Shown piece after piece: positions 36,154 through 48,848 of a DNA stretch of 64,000 nt. Under the pieces are notes generated by a model. It was not told the origin of the DNA. It was given only the letters and a program-made list of their open reading frames with translations, and did not search any database. Numbering within the stretch: position 1 is the first letter of the stretch; each line of letters opens with the position of its first letter. This stretch comes from Notamacropus eugenii (lineage: Eukaryota; Chordata; Mammalia; Diprotodontia; Macropodidae): NCBI RefSeq assembly GCF_028372415.1, contig NC_092875.1, forward strand, positions 357,236,233 to 357,300,232, in the 5' to 3' direction. A program made the translations under genes and the position numbers.

Positions 36154-36718
36154 TTGTGCTTTTAACTCTCCCGTCTCCCTTCCCCTCCTCAATAGTATTC
36201 ACTTTTCTCCCCCTCCTCCTGCAGCCTTCCCCTCCTTCTTTTAGCCCCCCTCCCTTTTAGTCCCCTTTACTCTTATTGCTTCTTTCCTCCCTTTTAGCCA
36301 CCCTCCCCTTTCTTCCCCCTTCTCCTCCTACTACCTATAGAGCTAGTTAGGATTATCTGCTTAAGGTTATTGTTCCCTCCTTTGAACAAATCAGATGAGA
36401 GTACCTCTCAAACAATGCTCATCTCCCTCCCCTCCTTCCCTCTACTATAGTTTTGTACTTCTTCCTGTGATATAATTTGCCATTTTCTGCTTCCCCCTTT
36501 CCACACCTCCTATTACATTCCCTTCTCATACTTAAATCATATTTTTGCCATGACATCATTTACTTTATGCCCGTTCCCTCTACATATATCCCTTTTATCA
36601 TAATAGCTGCACAGTTCTCAAGATTAACAGGTATCATCTTCCCTTACAGGGAGGTAAACAGATTGCCCTAATTGAGTTGCAAGTTTTTGTTTTTGTTTTT
36701 TCCCCTCTGTTTACCTTT
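36154..36718 (-). other. Long inter-ORF spacer of L1
   Basis: It is 565 bases between the ORF1 stop and the ORF2 ATG and is purine-rich on the sense strand. Its order of phrases (aaaaggtaaacag, ctgtttacctccctgtaagg, ggcaaattatatcacagg, ggtactctcatctgatttg) parallels the first part of the HAL1 3' region after ORF1, for example 50610-51000. This links HAL1 and L1 structurally. Confidence 0.7.
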
Positions 36719-37899
36719 TTATGATTCTCTGGAGACCTGCATTTGAAGATCAAATTGTCTATTGAGTTCTGGTGTTTTGGTCAGGAAGCTCTGGAAATCC
36801 CTTATTTCGTTGAATGACTTTCTCCTTGCCTGAAATGTTATGCTGAACTTTGCTGGGTAGTTGATCCTCGGTTGGAGTCCCAACTCCTTTGCCTTACGGA
36901 ATATTGGGTTCCAATTCTTTCGATCTTTTAATGTAGAAGCTGCAAGGTCCTGTGTGATCCTGACTGTGTGACCTTGATATTTAAATTGTTTCTTTCTGGC
37001 TGCTTGTAGTATTTTCTCCTTCACTTGATAGCTCTGGAATTTGGCAACTATATTTCTTGGGGTTTTGAGTTTGGGATCCCTTTCCGGTGGGGAACGGTGG
37101 ATTCTTTCGATGACTATTTTGCCCTCTGAGTCTAGTACTTCTGGGCAGTTTTCCTTGATGATTTCCTGGAAGATATTGTCCAGACTCTTTTCTTCATCAT
37201 GGGTTTCTGGCAGGCCAATAATTCTTAGATTTTCTCTCCTGGATCTATTTTCCAGGTCAGTTGTTTTTCCAATTAAATATTTTAGATTTTCTTCTATCTT
37301 TTCATTCTTTAGATTTTGTTTGACTGATTCTTGTTGCCTCATTGAGTCATTAGTTTCTACTTGCCCAATTCTAATCTTGATCATATTGTTTTCTTCAGTT
37401 AGCTTTCGCATCTCCTTTTCCATCTGGCCAATTTTCCCTTTAAGGAGCTATTTTCTCCATTTAATTTTTGTACTTCTTTTTCCATTCGACCAATTTTCCC
37501 AGTTAGGTTTTGGGTTTCCTTTTCCATCTGATCAATTTTCCCTATTAGGTTTTGAGTTTCCTTTTCGGTTTGATTAACTCTTCCTTTTAGGGAATTATTC
37601 TCTCCAGTTAATTTTTGAACTTCCTTTTCCATTTCTTCAATTTTCTTTTTCAGATTGATGTTCTCATCAGTGAATTCTTTTTTTATGGTTTTAAAATCAT
37701 TGGCCAGTTTTTCTTTTATATCCTTCTTCAGACGTTCCAGGTAATCTAGTTGTGCTTGCGAGAAATTCATAGTCCCATCTGAGGTTTCAGATGGAAGTAC
37801 AGTCTCAGCTCTGACCTCTTTGGTGTTTGTGTTTTGGTCCTTATCCCCATAGAAAGATTCTATGGTTTTTTCACTTTTCGTCTGCTTTTTCCGATTCAT
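36719..37899 (-). pseudogene. L1 ORF1 with a single frameshift
   Basis: The ATG at 37899 opens MNRKKQTKSEKTIESFYGD. A long coiled coil follows, rich in MEKE-x-QxL heptads, to about residue 160. One missing base near 37438 shifts the frame; the downstream part is open from 37423 to 36719. It holds the RRM (LIGKTTDLENRSRRENLRII), the VLDSEGKIVIERIHRSPPER segment, and the C-terminal domain (VKEKILQAARKKQFKYQG; ending VSRES). The full product would be about 393 residues. Tandem copies of a 14-residue unit, MEKETQNLIGKIDQ and MEKETQNLTGKIGR, sit in the coiled coil at about 37478-37561. Confidence 0.95.
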
Positions 37900-37989
37900 G
37901 ATGTTGGCTGAGTGTTGTAGCTTTTGGTTCTTTCAGTCAGAAGATACAGATCTTTTAAGTTGAGTTGATGTTTGTCTAGGCTAAAAGCA

Positions 37990-37999
37990 GGCTTTTTTT

Positions 38000-38031
<32 letters not shown>
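37990..38031. repeat. (GTT)n microsatellite in L1 5'UTR
   Basis: A T run is followed by about ten GTT units on the plus strand, which is (AAC)n in L1 sense. Confidence 0.95.
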
Positions 38032-38032
<1 letters not shown>

Positions 38033-38099
38033 CCCAGATCAACCCTGGGTTTAGCTTGATAGGTGTGTGGGAGGTGTGGTCTGGTCTCAGGATATCTCC

Positions 38100-38859
38100 T
38101 CAGCTGGCCTGAGGCAAAGGCAAGGTCAGGGGATGGTGATCCCAGCTTCCCTATTGTCTTCCCTTTTCCCCTGGAGGGCTAGGGCACGCCTAGAGGCTAA
38201 TGCGTGTTCCCGCCCCTCCTGGGGCTCGTCTCCCGGGCTGAGGCTTGCTTGGGTCTCAGTGCGAATTTTTCTCTGCCCTGGGTCGTCTGTCCCTCCAGAT
38301 AGCCTCCACCACGGTAGGAAGAATCCCCCTTTGCCACCTCTCCAGCCTCTGGTGTTATGAGACCACCCGCCCCCTTCTGCTGCTCCCACTGATCCAGGAT
38401 CAATCTGGGGAAGAATTTTATGGTTCCCTCACGGTCATCGGGGGGGAGGGGAGAGCACTTACTGATCACTCCGGCATCCCAGCTTCTGGATGTTCAAGTA
38501 GTGACCCACTGAAGTCCCATCTTTAGGCTGAAGATTTCAAAGGCTGTTGCGCTGATATCGTTGGCTCAGCCTGGCTTATCTCCTGCTCCGCTGGTCTTGC
38601 CCGCCACTCTCGGGCCCCTCGGGTCGCCTCCGCCCTGCCGCGCCGACCGCGCTGCGCTGTGCGCCGGGGTCTTACCCCCGCGGAACAGATCCCTCCCGTG
38701 GACCTTCCAGTCCAGCCTGGGCTCCGAATCTGTCAAAGTCCGTCTCCCACTGGATTCTACACCTCTGGTCAGACTCTCCCCCCAGATATATCCAGAGGAG
38801 TTTTTCCAGGAGCTTAGGTGAGTCGTTGCTTTCACTCCGCCATCTTGGCTCCGCCCCAC
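38100..38859 (-). promoter_or_regulatory. L1 5'UTR with internal promoter region and YY1-like start
   Basis: The region is GC- and CpG-rich, unlike its surroundings. It ends at the L1 5' terminus with AAGATGGC (plus strand gccatcttgg at 38839-38848), the sequence that in human L1 is the YY1 site guiding transcription start. Known L1 5'UTRs act as promoters in both directions, and activity here is inferred. Overlapping plus-strand and minus-strand open frames (38067-38869) reflect high GC. Confidence 0.75.
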
Positions 38860-39043
38860 TGGAACTCAAAATCTTGTGGAAATGAATGTTGAAAACTAAA
38901 AATAAATAAATAAATTAGAATTAAAAATAATTGCCTTGGTGATCCTCCACATTTTGTTTCATGCATTTAAAACTGATTCTAATTTTAAAAAAAAAATAAA
39001 ATGCAGCACTCTCAAGAAAAAAGTATCTGAATAGGTTGGTATA

Positions 39044-39678
39044 TGTCATTGAAGCATCCATGAAATAATAGTATGTATCTGTAATTCAAGTTAAAGATCT
39101 TCCCCTGAACATTCATAGGCCTCAAGTAAAGCCTATTAAGCCCATTAAGGGAAGCTTGATTAAAGGAGGCTTGTTTTATAGGAAGGCCCACATCTTCTGT
39201 TAATTAATGAGGCACTGGGTCATGCTCTCTGGTTCTGAAAAGTGCGGGCAAGCGTGTGTGTGTGTGTGTGTGTGGGGGTGTGTATATATATATATATATA
39301 TATGCATACATACATATACCCCCCATATGCACATATATACAATCTGAGGTGAGGTTTTGCAGTGGGGGCTTGCAAAAAGGCTCATGTTCTAGATGAGAGG
39401 AGACTCTGGCCAGCCGTTAAGGAACGCTCCCCCACCCCCTTTCAAAACCCAGACGTTTGTGCTTCTCTTTTTGGTAACTATGTATGTATGTAATGGTCCG
39501 AGAGTCAAATCCATCTATTGATTTCTGATGTATGTTTTGCTTATGGTCAGACAGTTAGAAGCTCTGACTGTCTGAGAAAATTGTTGACCCCTCAAAAGTT
39601 GCTTTGTTTTTAGAAAAGCACATCCAAAGGACCTGTACAGCAGGTTCTCCTGTGTAGACTAGGGTGCTTGCTACTACA
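39044..39678 (+). mobile_element. LTR-like fossil repeat, copy 1 (probable solo LTR)
   Basis: It is homologous over its length to 53821-54405 in the same orientation (shared gttaaagatcttcccc, ctggttctgaaaag, gtaactatgtatgtatgtaa, ttgacccctcaaaagttg). It begins TGTCA and ends ACTACA, consistent with TG...CA ends of a long terminal repeat. No internal coding region is attached. A GT/TA microsatellite has expanded inside it. Family unknown, and it is old. Confidence 0.5.
39254..39305 (+). repeat. (GT)n(TA)n compound microsatellite
   Basis: Eleven GT units, a short G-rich interruption and about twelve TA units inside the LTR-like repeat. Confidence 0.95.
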
Positions 39679-40929
39679 GTATCTGATTTCTTAAAACATA
39701 CCTTTTGTCCATTAGGACTTTAAGTATCAATGCACAATTTATGCCAATTCATTCTGTATCCAATAAGAGTAACATAGTCCTTCCTCCTTAGTCCTCTTCC
39801 CCTCATTCCTTTTCCTTCTTCTTTGAAACCACACTTAGAGCCCCATACAAAAAGGAAGAAGAGATTCTAATGTTAAAAAAAGTAGAAGAAATAACTTTTC
39901 TCAAATTCTATCACATTAAAAATGGCCCTTTTGTACAAAAACAAAAACAACCCAACATATCAGAACATGCAAGAGCTAAGCAACAACCTAGTAACCAAAG
40001 TGTTTTTTTCTAACTGCCAAGTGTTGTTGACAACTATAGTAATATACAGTTCAAATATTAGAAGCACGAATATGATCTTTTACCTTTACTGCCTTTTGTG
40101 AAAGAAGGATTATGTCACAAATAGCAGCCTATGGTGTTGGTGAATATATGGCCTTCACTTACTGTATATATAGCATAAAAGATGGATTTCTTTTCTCAGA
40201 CAGTAAGTGCACACTTTTAGTGGAGCCCAGATACTTTGTAGGAATGGTACCCCTACAATCACCCAATAACGTGCTTTATTTAGAACCATAACATCTTATA
40301 GCAACAGTTTTACACGGGCTGTTCTTTATTAATCTTTAAAAGTATTTTTACAAACTTGCCACGAATAATAGGAAAAGCAATAAAGCAAAAGCTTGGATAC
40401 TGTGGAAGACTGTACTAAATGATGAAATTGGAGCAATATCTATGTATATGATGTAGCAAATTCAACATATGATGAACAAGGAAGGTCATAGAGGCCCCCC
40501 AAAATTGGTCTCTATAGCCACAAATGTGGTTTCTGGCATCATGGAAGAGTGAGAAAGTAGTTCTTTAATATAATGATTTCCAGAAGTGAGACAGGAAACT
40601 ACTATTCAGGATGACTGAATCGAGTACATCTATTACTTTTCTGAGTAGTTAGGGCTTCATTAAATTCCTTCCATGAATTCTCCCTAAACTATTGTGACAA
40701 TTATTACATTTGGCCCCCAAATAAGATCAGATTTGAGTTGACAGTAGTTATCACGTGTTTTTCTTAAGCTCAAATAAAATTAATTGAAATGGCATTTCAT
40801 TAGATATTATTAAGGATTCAATGAAAACCTAGCGAAATGAATTTTGTTTCAGAAGTAGTTTAAGTACCAAGATACCACTAGTAAATAGAGGCATTTTGCT
40901 TGTTCTTTCTGTCACTTGCTATTGATAGT
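39679..40929. other. Unique DNA, no gene seen
   Basis: No recognisable gene, RNA gene or clear repeat. Confidence 0.5.
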
Positions 40930-41160
40930 TCTGTGGCTTGGTTTGGAACAAAAGAAGGTAGTTTGGGTCAGAAGAAGACCTAAGTTCAAATATTTCCTGC
41001 TACACACAAGCTATATGACCCTAAGTAAATCTCGGAATTTTTCATTAAGTATAATATCCCAAATATATATCTCTCTGGGAGTTTGTATGGGTGACTGAAT
41101 GAGATTATGTATATAAGAACATTTTATACCACATAAAAATTTTATAAATACATGGAATTA
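40930..41160 (+). mobile_element. MIR-like SINE, diverged
   Basis: Text on plus: gggtcagaagaagacctaag, ttcaaatatttcctgctaca, then ctatatgaccctaagtaaat, in the order of the tRNA-related and core parts of MIR. Strongly diverged. Confidence 0.55.
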
Positions 41161-41349
41161 TAACTAGTTGGTTCATGGGGCAACAGCAAGGCCAAAGCAA
41201 AAAGTATGAAGATGACCTAATATTTACATTTTATTTTTTAAATTATATTAAAACTGTCTTTTCACTGATGTATGAAACCCCAGGTGAGAAATTCCCTCTA
41301 CTAATGTAAATCTGAAACTGCTATGAAACTTATAATCTTATAGAACTTC

Positions 41350-41480
41350 CTGGGGGAGGAGGGGAGTACTAAATGGTTAACTGACTTACCCAAAGTCCCT
41401 ATGTGTCATAGACGGAAGTTAAATCTAGGTCTTCATGATTTCCACCAGGGTTAACTATCTACTATATTATTCTGAAACTA
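41350..41480 (-). mobile_element. MIR/CORE-like SINE fragment
   Basis: Reverse-complement text on plus: gttaactgacttacccaaag, gtgtcatagacggaagttaa, atctaggtcttcatgatttc. Diverged. Confidence 0.5.
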
Positions 41481-41834
41481 TACTTTATACCATCTCAAAT
41501 TTTAGTGCTCTAGGGAAAAATTGATTACCTCACCCTAAGTTATGATTTTATTTAAGTGGTCACTATGACTATGCATTTGTTTCATTTTAAAATGTGTTAA
41601 TTTAGAATCAGGACTAGATTTGAGGAAAGCTAGAAACTTGACCTTATATCCTGCTCTACTACTTTTCTGATTTCAGTTTTGTCTGAAAAGGATATTAAAT
41701 TAAATTTTCAAAATAATCTCATCCATCATCCAAGTTAGCACTATTTGCCAACCATTTCAGAAGCTGAATTTTTGAACAGAAGTGAAGAGAGTTCATATTT
41801 ATTTTTTAATTATTTAAGAGATAAGTTAAACAGT

Positions 41835-41990
41835 AAAAAGTATACTAGTTTGGAGGCAGACAGCTTGTATAAATGTATGTGGTCTTGGAAAAATCACTTA
41901 AACTCTATCCCTAACTATTTTCATCTGTAAAATGAGGGAATGTAACTCAATGGCTTTTAGACTTCCATCTAGCTCCAATTCTCTGAATTT
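41835..41990 (+). mobile_element. Marsupial CORE-SINE (MAR/MIR type)
   Basis: Text on plus: tatgtggtcttggaaaaatc, ctattttcatctgtaaaatg, agacttccatctagctccaa, ending ttctctgaattt. Clear order of the family. Confidence 0.65.
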
Positions 41991-42326
41991 TTTTATTATA
42001 ATTTAGAAATAATAAACAAACATTTCAATATAGAAAGAATAAGAAAGAAGCTTGGGTGATAAACTGAACTTCTTGTGTGCAGAGTATTTTTAAGGAAAAA
42101 ATATATGTGCTAAATTTAATAAGGTAGTAACAATACCACTAACTTTGTATTTCTTTTACTTCTTTTGCATTCTTCTATGCATTTATAATATGTGTGATTG
42201 CTTCATGCTTTGATATGTTCTGGGATGTGATCTATTCCTTTTTGAGGGAAATTGCCATTTTAGCCTTGCAGGAAACAAGGTTGTGTCTTGACAGTCACTT
42301 CCCTCACCTACTTCTAAGAGAGGTAG

Positions 42327-44084
<1,758 letters not shown>

Positions 44085-45242
44085 GAGATATAAGACTAAA
44101 GTTCTACTTGTCAAATACATCTCACATATCTATATATCTAGGAGCGCAATAGTCAGAATAAAAGGGAGTATCCCTGATTATACAAGAAGAGTGTAATAGC
44201 TTAAGACATCAAGTTAATTTCTTCCCACCAAATGCTAGTTACACAAAGGACCATCACAGATATAGAGTAGCAAGAAAATTTATTTAAAAAAGTAAAACAG
44301 TAATCAGAAGTCAGGGGATCATACAGATTAGAACAGGCAAAAGAATACATAATAGAGAAGTTGTCTCTACTGAGAGTGATATAAAATATCTCAACAAAGG
44401 AGTTAAATTAGAACAGTCTCACCAAGGACAGTCTAATCTAACTATATAGTTTCAAACACTGGAAGTCAAGAGACTTGATGGGGTCCACCTTCCCCCACCT
44501 ATCCAGGGTTTGAAAGTTCTTTTTACCACCCAAAAGTCCACACTTTACCTCTCTTGACCTAAGTTCTTCTTAGCAGACTCCCTTTTTAGCATTTGCTCAA
44601 CTACTGTACAGATACAACCCAAAGATGGGATATTCCATCACAAATCATTTACACCAGTGGAATAGTACCCCACTACTCAAATACACACACTTGACTCCAA
44701 AGTCAGTAATTGACTAATTGTAGACATTATTCAGCCAAACTGGACTCATGTCTTTTGCATATGAAACAGGCATGTAACCTGACTGTTCATCAGGAGGAAG
44801 AAATAAGCCACCCTCCAAAACAAACAATCAAAAATAACTTCTCACTTCACTCAGAGATGACTCTATTTTTTTTTCTTTTCTTGAGGTATCTCCATTTTAG
44901 CTGGCCTTTTGATTGCATTTTATGTTTAACAATCATGTCTAACTCCCCTTTAAAAAAATTCTCACTTCTACAGAAGGACAACTAAAAGGACAGCACCCTC
45001 CCTGTCTCAGACCACTTTGGCCAATGGAAGATGAATAAATTTCAGAAGTTTCTTTCTCTTCCACTAGAAGAAAACTAATTGACCCCCAAGAAAAGTGATT
45101 GACTACTTGTGAACATAATAGTCCTGGGTTTTTTTTAAGCATATACTGTAAATATCCTTAGTGAATACCTTATATTCAGAAGTCCAATTGCCTCATAGAT
45201 ATGCTTTTTTTCGATGAACTATCTAATATTTCTTCCCATACT
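44085..45242. other. Non-coding DNA, not identified
   Basis: No gene or recognised repeat. The sequence is somewhat less AT-rich than the flanks and could be an old repeat that I cannot name. Confidence 0.4.
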
Positions 45243-47175
45243 GGGGAGAAACCTGTAACCTGAAACTTTGCCAAAGTTGTTTATTATTTCAAGTAGTTTT
45301 TTATTTGAATCTCTGGGATTCTCTAAATATATTATCATATCATCTGCAAAGAGTGATAACTTAGTTTCTTCTTTGCCTATTCTTATTCCTTCAATTTCCT
45401 TATCTTGTCTATTTGCTACAGCAGAAATAGATCTAATCAAAAGAGATAGTGAAGGAAACTATATCCTGCTGAAAGGCACCATAGGTAGTGAAGCAATATC
45501 ATTACTAAACATGTATGCTCCAAGTGGTATAGCATTAAAATCCTAAGAGGAGAAGTTGGGAGAGTTGAAGGAAGAAGTCGACAGCAAAACTATACTAGTA
45601 GGGGACCTCAATCTCCCCCTCTCTGAACTTGATGAATCTAACCTCAAAATAAACAAGAAAGAGCTTAAGGAAGTAAATAAAACTCTGGATAAGGTAGATA
45701 TGATAGATCTCTAGAGAAAATTGAATGGGAATAGAAAGGGATACACCTTTTTCTCAGCAGTACATGGCACATATACAAAAATTGACCATGTACTAGGACA
45801 TAAAAACTTCATAATCCAGTGCAGAAAGGCAGAGATAATCAATGCATCCATCTCAGATCATAATGCAATAAAAATTATATGTAATAAAAGGCCATGGAAA
45901 GGTAAACCAAAATTCAATTGGAAACTAAATAATCTACTCCTAAAGAAGGAGTGGGTTAAAGAAGAAATCATAGAAACAATCAACAACTTCATTCAAGAGA
46001 ATGACAATAATGAGACAACCTACCAACTCTTATGGAATACTGAAAAAGCAGGGGACATTTTATATTTTTGAATGTCTACATAAATAAAATGGAAAAAGAG
46101 GAGATCAATGACTTGGACATGCAGCTGAAAGAGCTAGAAAAAGAACAAATTGAAAATTCAAAATAAATACCAAATTAGAAATACTGAAAACCAAAGGAGA
46201 GATTAAGAAAATTGAAATTAAGAAAATTATTGAATTAATAAATAAAACCTATAGTTGGTTTTATGAAAAAACTAATAAAATTGATAAACCTTTGGTCAAT
46301 TTGATTAAAAAAAGAAAGAAGGAAATAAAATTACTAATACCAAAAATGAAAGGGGTGAACTCACCTTCAATGAGGAGGAAATTAAAACAATAATTAGACA
46401 TTATTTTATCCAACTTTATGCCCATAAATTCAACAATCTAAATGAGATGGGTGAGTATTTTAAAAAATACAAATTGCCCAGATTAACAGAAGAGGAAGTT
46501 GAATACCTAAACAACCCCATCTCAGAAAAAGATATTGAACAAGCCATCAATGAACTCCCTAGGAAAAAATCTCCAGGGCCAGATGGATTTACAAGTGAAT
46601 TCTATCAAACATTTAAAAAGCAGTTAATTCCAATACTACATAGACTATTTTTGAAAATTGTGGAAGAAGGAGTCCTCCCAAATTCTTTTTATGATACAAA
46701 TATGGTTTTGATTTCTAAACCAGGAAGAGACAAAACAGGGAAAGAAAATTATAGACCAATTTCTCTAATGAATATAGATGCAAAAATTTTAAATAATTTT
46801 TTGGCAAAACGAATATAGCATCTTATCACAAGAATAATACATTATGATCAGGTAGGATTCATACCAGGAATGCAAAGCTGGTTCAATATTAGGAAAACTA
46901 TTAGCATTATTGATCATATCAACAACAAAACTAACAAAAATCATGATTGTCTCAACAGATGCAGAAAAAGCTTTTGACAAAATACAACACCCATTCCTAC
47001 TAAAAACACTGGAAAACATAGTAATAAAGGGAACTTCCCATAAAATAATAAGCAGTATTTACCTAAAACCTTCAGCAAGCATTATATGTGATGGAGATAA
47101 GGTGGATGCATTTCCAATAAGATCAAGGGTGAAACAGGGATGTCCATTATCACCACTATTATTCAATATGGCATG
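45243..47175 (-). mobile_element. L1 ORF2 fragment with inverted part (twin-primed), 3' end missing
   Basis: 45243-45420 reads minus-strand ORF2: [20 protein letters not shown], then [16 protein letters not shown], ending FGKVSGY. From 45421 the plus strand reads ORF2 from the endonuclease ([32 protein letters not shown]) to the reverse transcriptase ([15 protein letters not shown] at 47175). In the intact L1, LFNM is followed almost directly by LAVAIRQDK. The two arms are therefore adjacent in the parent and point in opposite directions, the signature of twin priming in a minus-strand insertion. The frame has a few stops and shifts (for example near 45543 and 46060). No L1 3'UTR or tail is attached to the left arm. 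Confidence 0.85.
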
Positions 47176-47189
47176 AGAATCTAAAATCT

Positions 47190-47870
47190 TAATGGAAAAG
47201 TTGAATGTGTTTCAGGAGTAAAAAGACACTAAAACAGTGCTAGCAAATGACCTCAACTTTCCCTTCTCAAAATTAGACAAATCTACACATAAATAAAAAA
47301 AGAAAGAAGTTAGAGACAAATAGTACTTTAGAAAAGTTAGATATGATAGATATTGGTAAAAAATTGAATAGGAATAGTAAGGAATATTTATTTTTCTCAA
47401 TTATACATGGAACTTTCACAAAACATTCAGTGTTTATTAGAGCATGAAAACTAAGTTCATGCACTTCAGATCATAATATAGGGAAAAAAATAAATGGCCA
47501 GAATGCATAGATTATAAATAAATGCATAAATTTCCTTAATGAATATTGATGCATAATTTTTAAATAAAATACAGATCAGGAGATTATAGTAATATATCAT
47601 AAAGATTATACCCTATGGCCAGGTTGAATTTGTATCAGCAATATAGGGCTGGCTCAGTATTAGGAAATACATGCATAATTACCATAAGCACAATAAAATC
47701 AACAGAAATCATGATTATCTCAATAGATGCTGAAAAAGCTTTTGACAAAATATAACACCCATTCCTAATAAAACTCTTGAAAGCATAGGAATCAGTGGAG
47801 CCTTTCTAAAAATGATAGCTAATATCTGAAATCAGCAGCAAGCATTATCAATAAATAAAATATTATTTTT
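47190..47870 (+). mobile_element. Older L1 ORF2 fragments
   Basis: Decayed endonuclease text (ttaatggaaaagttgaatgt; caaatgacctcaactttccc) up to about 47500 is followed by reverse transcriptase text (ctcaatagatgctgaaaaag at about 47720; cctaataaaactcttgaaag). An internal deletion separates them. Many stops. Confidence 0.7.
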
Positions 47871-47879
47871 TAAAACAGA

Positions 47880-48434
47880 AGAAAATATTCTCCTGTTGAG
47901 CAATCTGCTATTACCTAGGAAGGCTGCCTTCTTCCCTGCAACCACAAGCCTTAGTTGGCCTGTCTGCCCTGGAACAGGGACCAGGACTCCTGCTCTCTTA
48001 TAACTGACCACAAGTGCTTCTCTCAACCATAGACCTGTAACCCAGAGCTATATAAGGACAATGAAGGTGCCAAATAGTGTCTGGTCCTATGTCCAATGTC
48101 ACATCTGGTTCCCATGTAATCTCTTTGTGGAAAGTTTTTCAATTCCCTTACTGTGCCTGTGCTGAGAGTTCCTGAACTTCTACTGTTGCTTTCACAGCTG
48201 CCCACAGCTCGTGTTCCTGCCGCATATATTCCGAGCTGGTCCACACCTCAGTATCACAGACCTCTCCTGCAGGCCTCCTACATTGTCTTCAGCTAGAAAA
48301 ATATCTCTCCTTCACTTTTGTTAGTTATGTTGCTCCAAAATTCAATTTGACAAATATTTTAAAGTTGGTTGGAGAGAATGCTGGGAGAAGTAGGCTGCGT
48401 TGCTGTCGCTACTCTGCCCTATTGGCTCTGGCCT
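47880..48434 (-). mobile_element. Probable 5'UTR of an older L1
   Basis: The minus strand begins at about 48434 with agagccaatagggcagagta, a diverged form of the GGAGCCAAGATGGTGGAGTA start shared by the L1 and HAL1s here. A comparatively GC-rich stretch follows. No ORF1 is attached. Confidence 0.45.
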
Positions 48435-48832
48435 CTACTTTTCCTAGTCTTCTTTCAATTTGCCTCCCTCCATATATTTTATAACTTAGTAACACCTGTG
48501 CTCATGTTTGTATATGAAACTCCATCTCCTGACTTTGTATCTTTTATGTTTTAAAACTTTTCTTAATGAATATCTATTTTCTCTCTCCTCCCCTACCTAA
48601 AAAATAGAAAAGCAAAGTCCATTTAAAATGTTGAGAGTTAAGCAAAAACCAGATCCCATATTAACATTTTAAAAAATGTCTCATTCTGTATCTTTTATGT
48701 ATCATCTGTATTTGAAACCGTGTGTGAATATTGCATTGATCAGAGTTATTAAAGAAATATAATAGGCTACTTTTTGTTTTAAATATCGTTCAGTGCTCAC
48801 CATGCTCAATTCCTCCCTAATCTCTTGTCTTT
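48435..48832. other. No gene seen
   Basis: AT-rich sequence without recognisable features, ending at the HAL1 target-site duplication. Confidence 0.5.
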
Positions 48833-48848
48833 GAAAATGTTCATTAGA

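Larger units (their letters stand above)
31916..38859 (-). mobile_element. Full-length, near-intact LINE-1 nested in HAL1
   Basis: The L1 lies antisense inside a HAL1 tail. A perfect 16-base duplication, TGGAACTCAAAATCTT, sits at 31900-31915 and 38860-38875. Read on minus: 5' end TGGGGCGGAGCCAAGATGGC, a GC- and CpG-rich 5'UTR of about 960 bases, ORF1 (37899-36719), a long spacer (565 bases to the ORF2 ATG at 36153), ORF2 (36153-32302), a 3'UTR of about 390 bases with a G-rich tract, and a poly-A tail (poly-T at about 31914-31926). Only two frame lesions are visible: a one-base shift in ORF1 and one stop in ORF2. With the perfect duplication, this indicates a recent insertion. The total length of about 6.9 kb is complete for an L1. 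Confidence 0.96.
29363..38925 (+). mobile_element. HAL1 subfamily B, copy 4, split by a full-length L1
   Basis: Target-site duplications AATAATTG[T/C]CTTGGTGA at 29346-29362 and 38926-38942 (16 of 17) bound the element. HAL1 sequence occupies 29363-31915 and 38876-38925. The remainder is the nested antisense L1. The copy starts exactly at AAGATGG, has a 5' region, ORF1 (about 29930-31000, broken), and the purine-rich 3' region without ORF2. Its tail after the L1 reads gtggaaatgaatgttgaaaa and ends in (AAAT)n. The 3' region lacks the CA repeat of subfamily A. Confidence 0.9.

Noticed and set aside
32944-37577. Plus-strand open frames such as 35471-35854 and 37041-37577
   Set aside because: Antisense to L1 ORF2 and ORF1.
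38067-38869. Many overlapping open frames of 60-97 codons on both strands
   Set aside because: They come from the GC-rich L1 5'UTR. Only the splice-donor arrangement near 38817 is kept as a finding, and it is not called as a gene.
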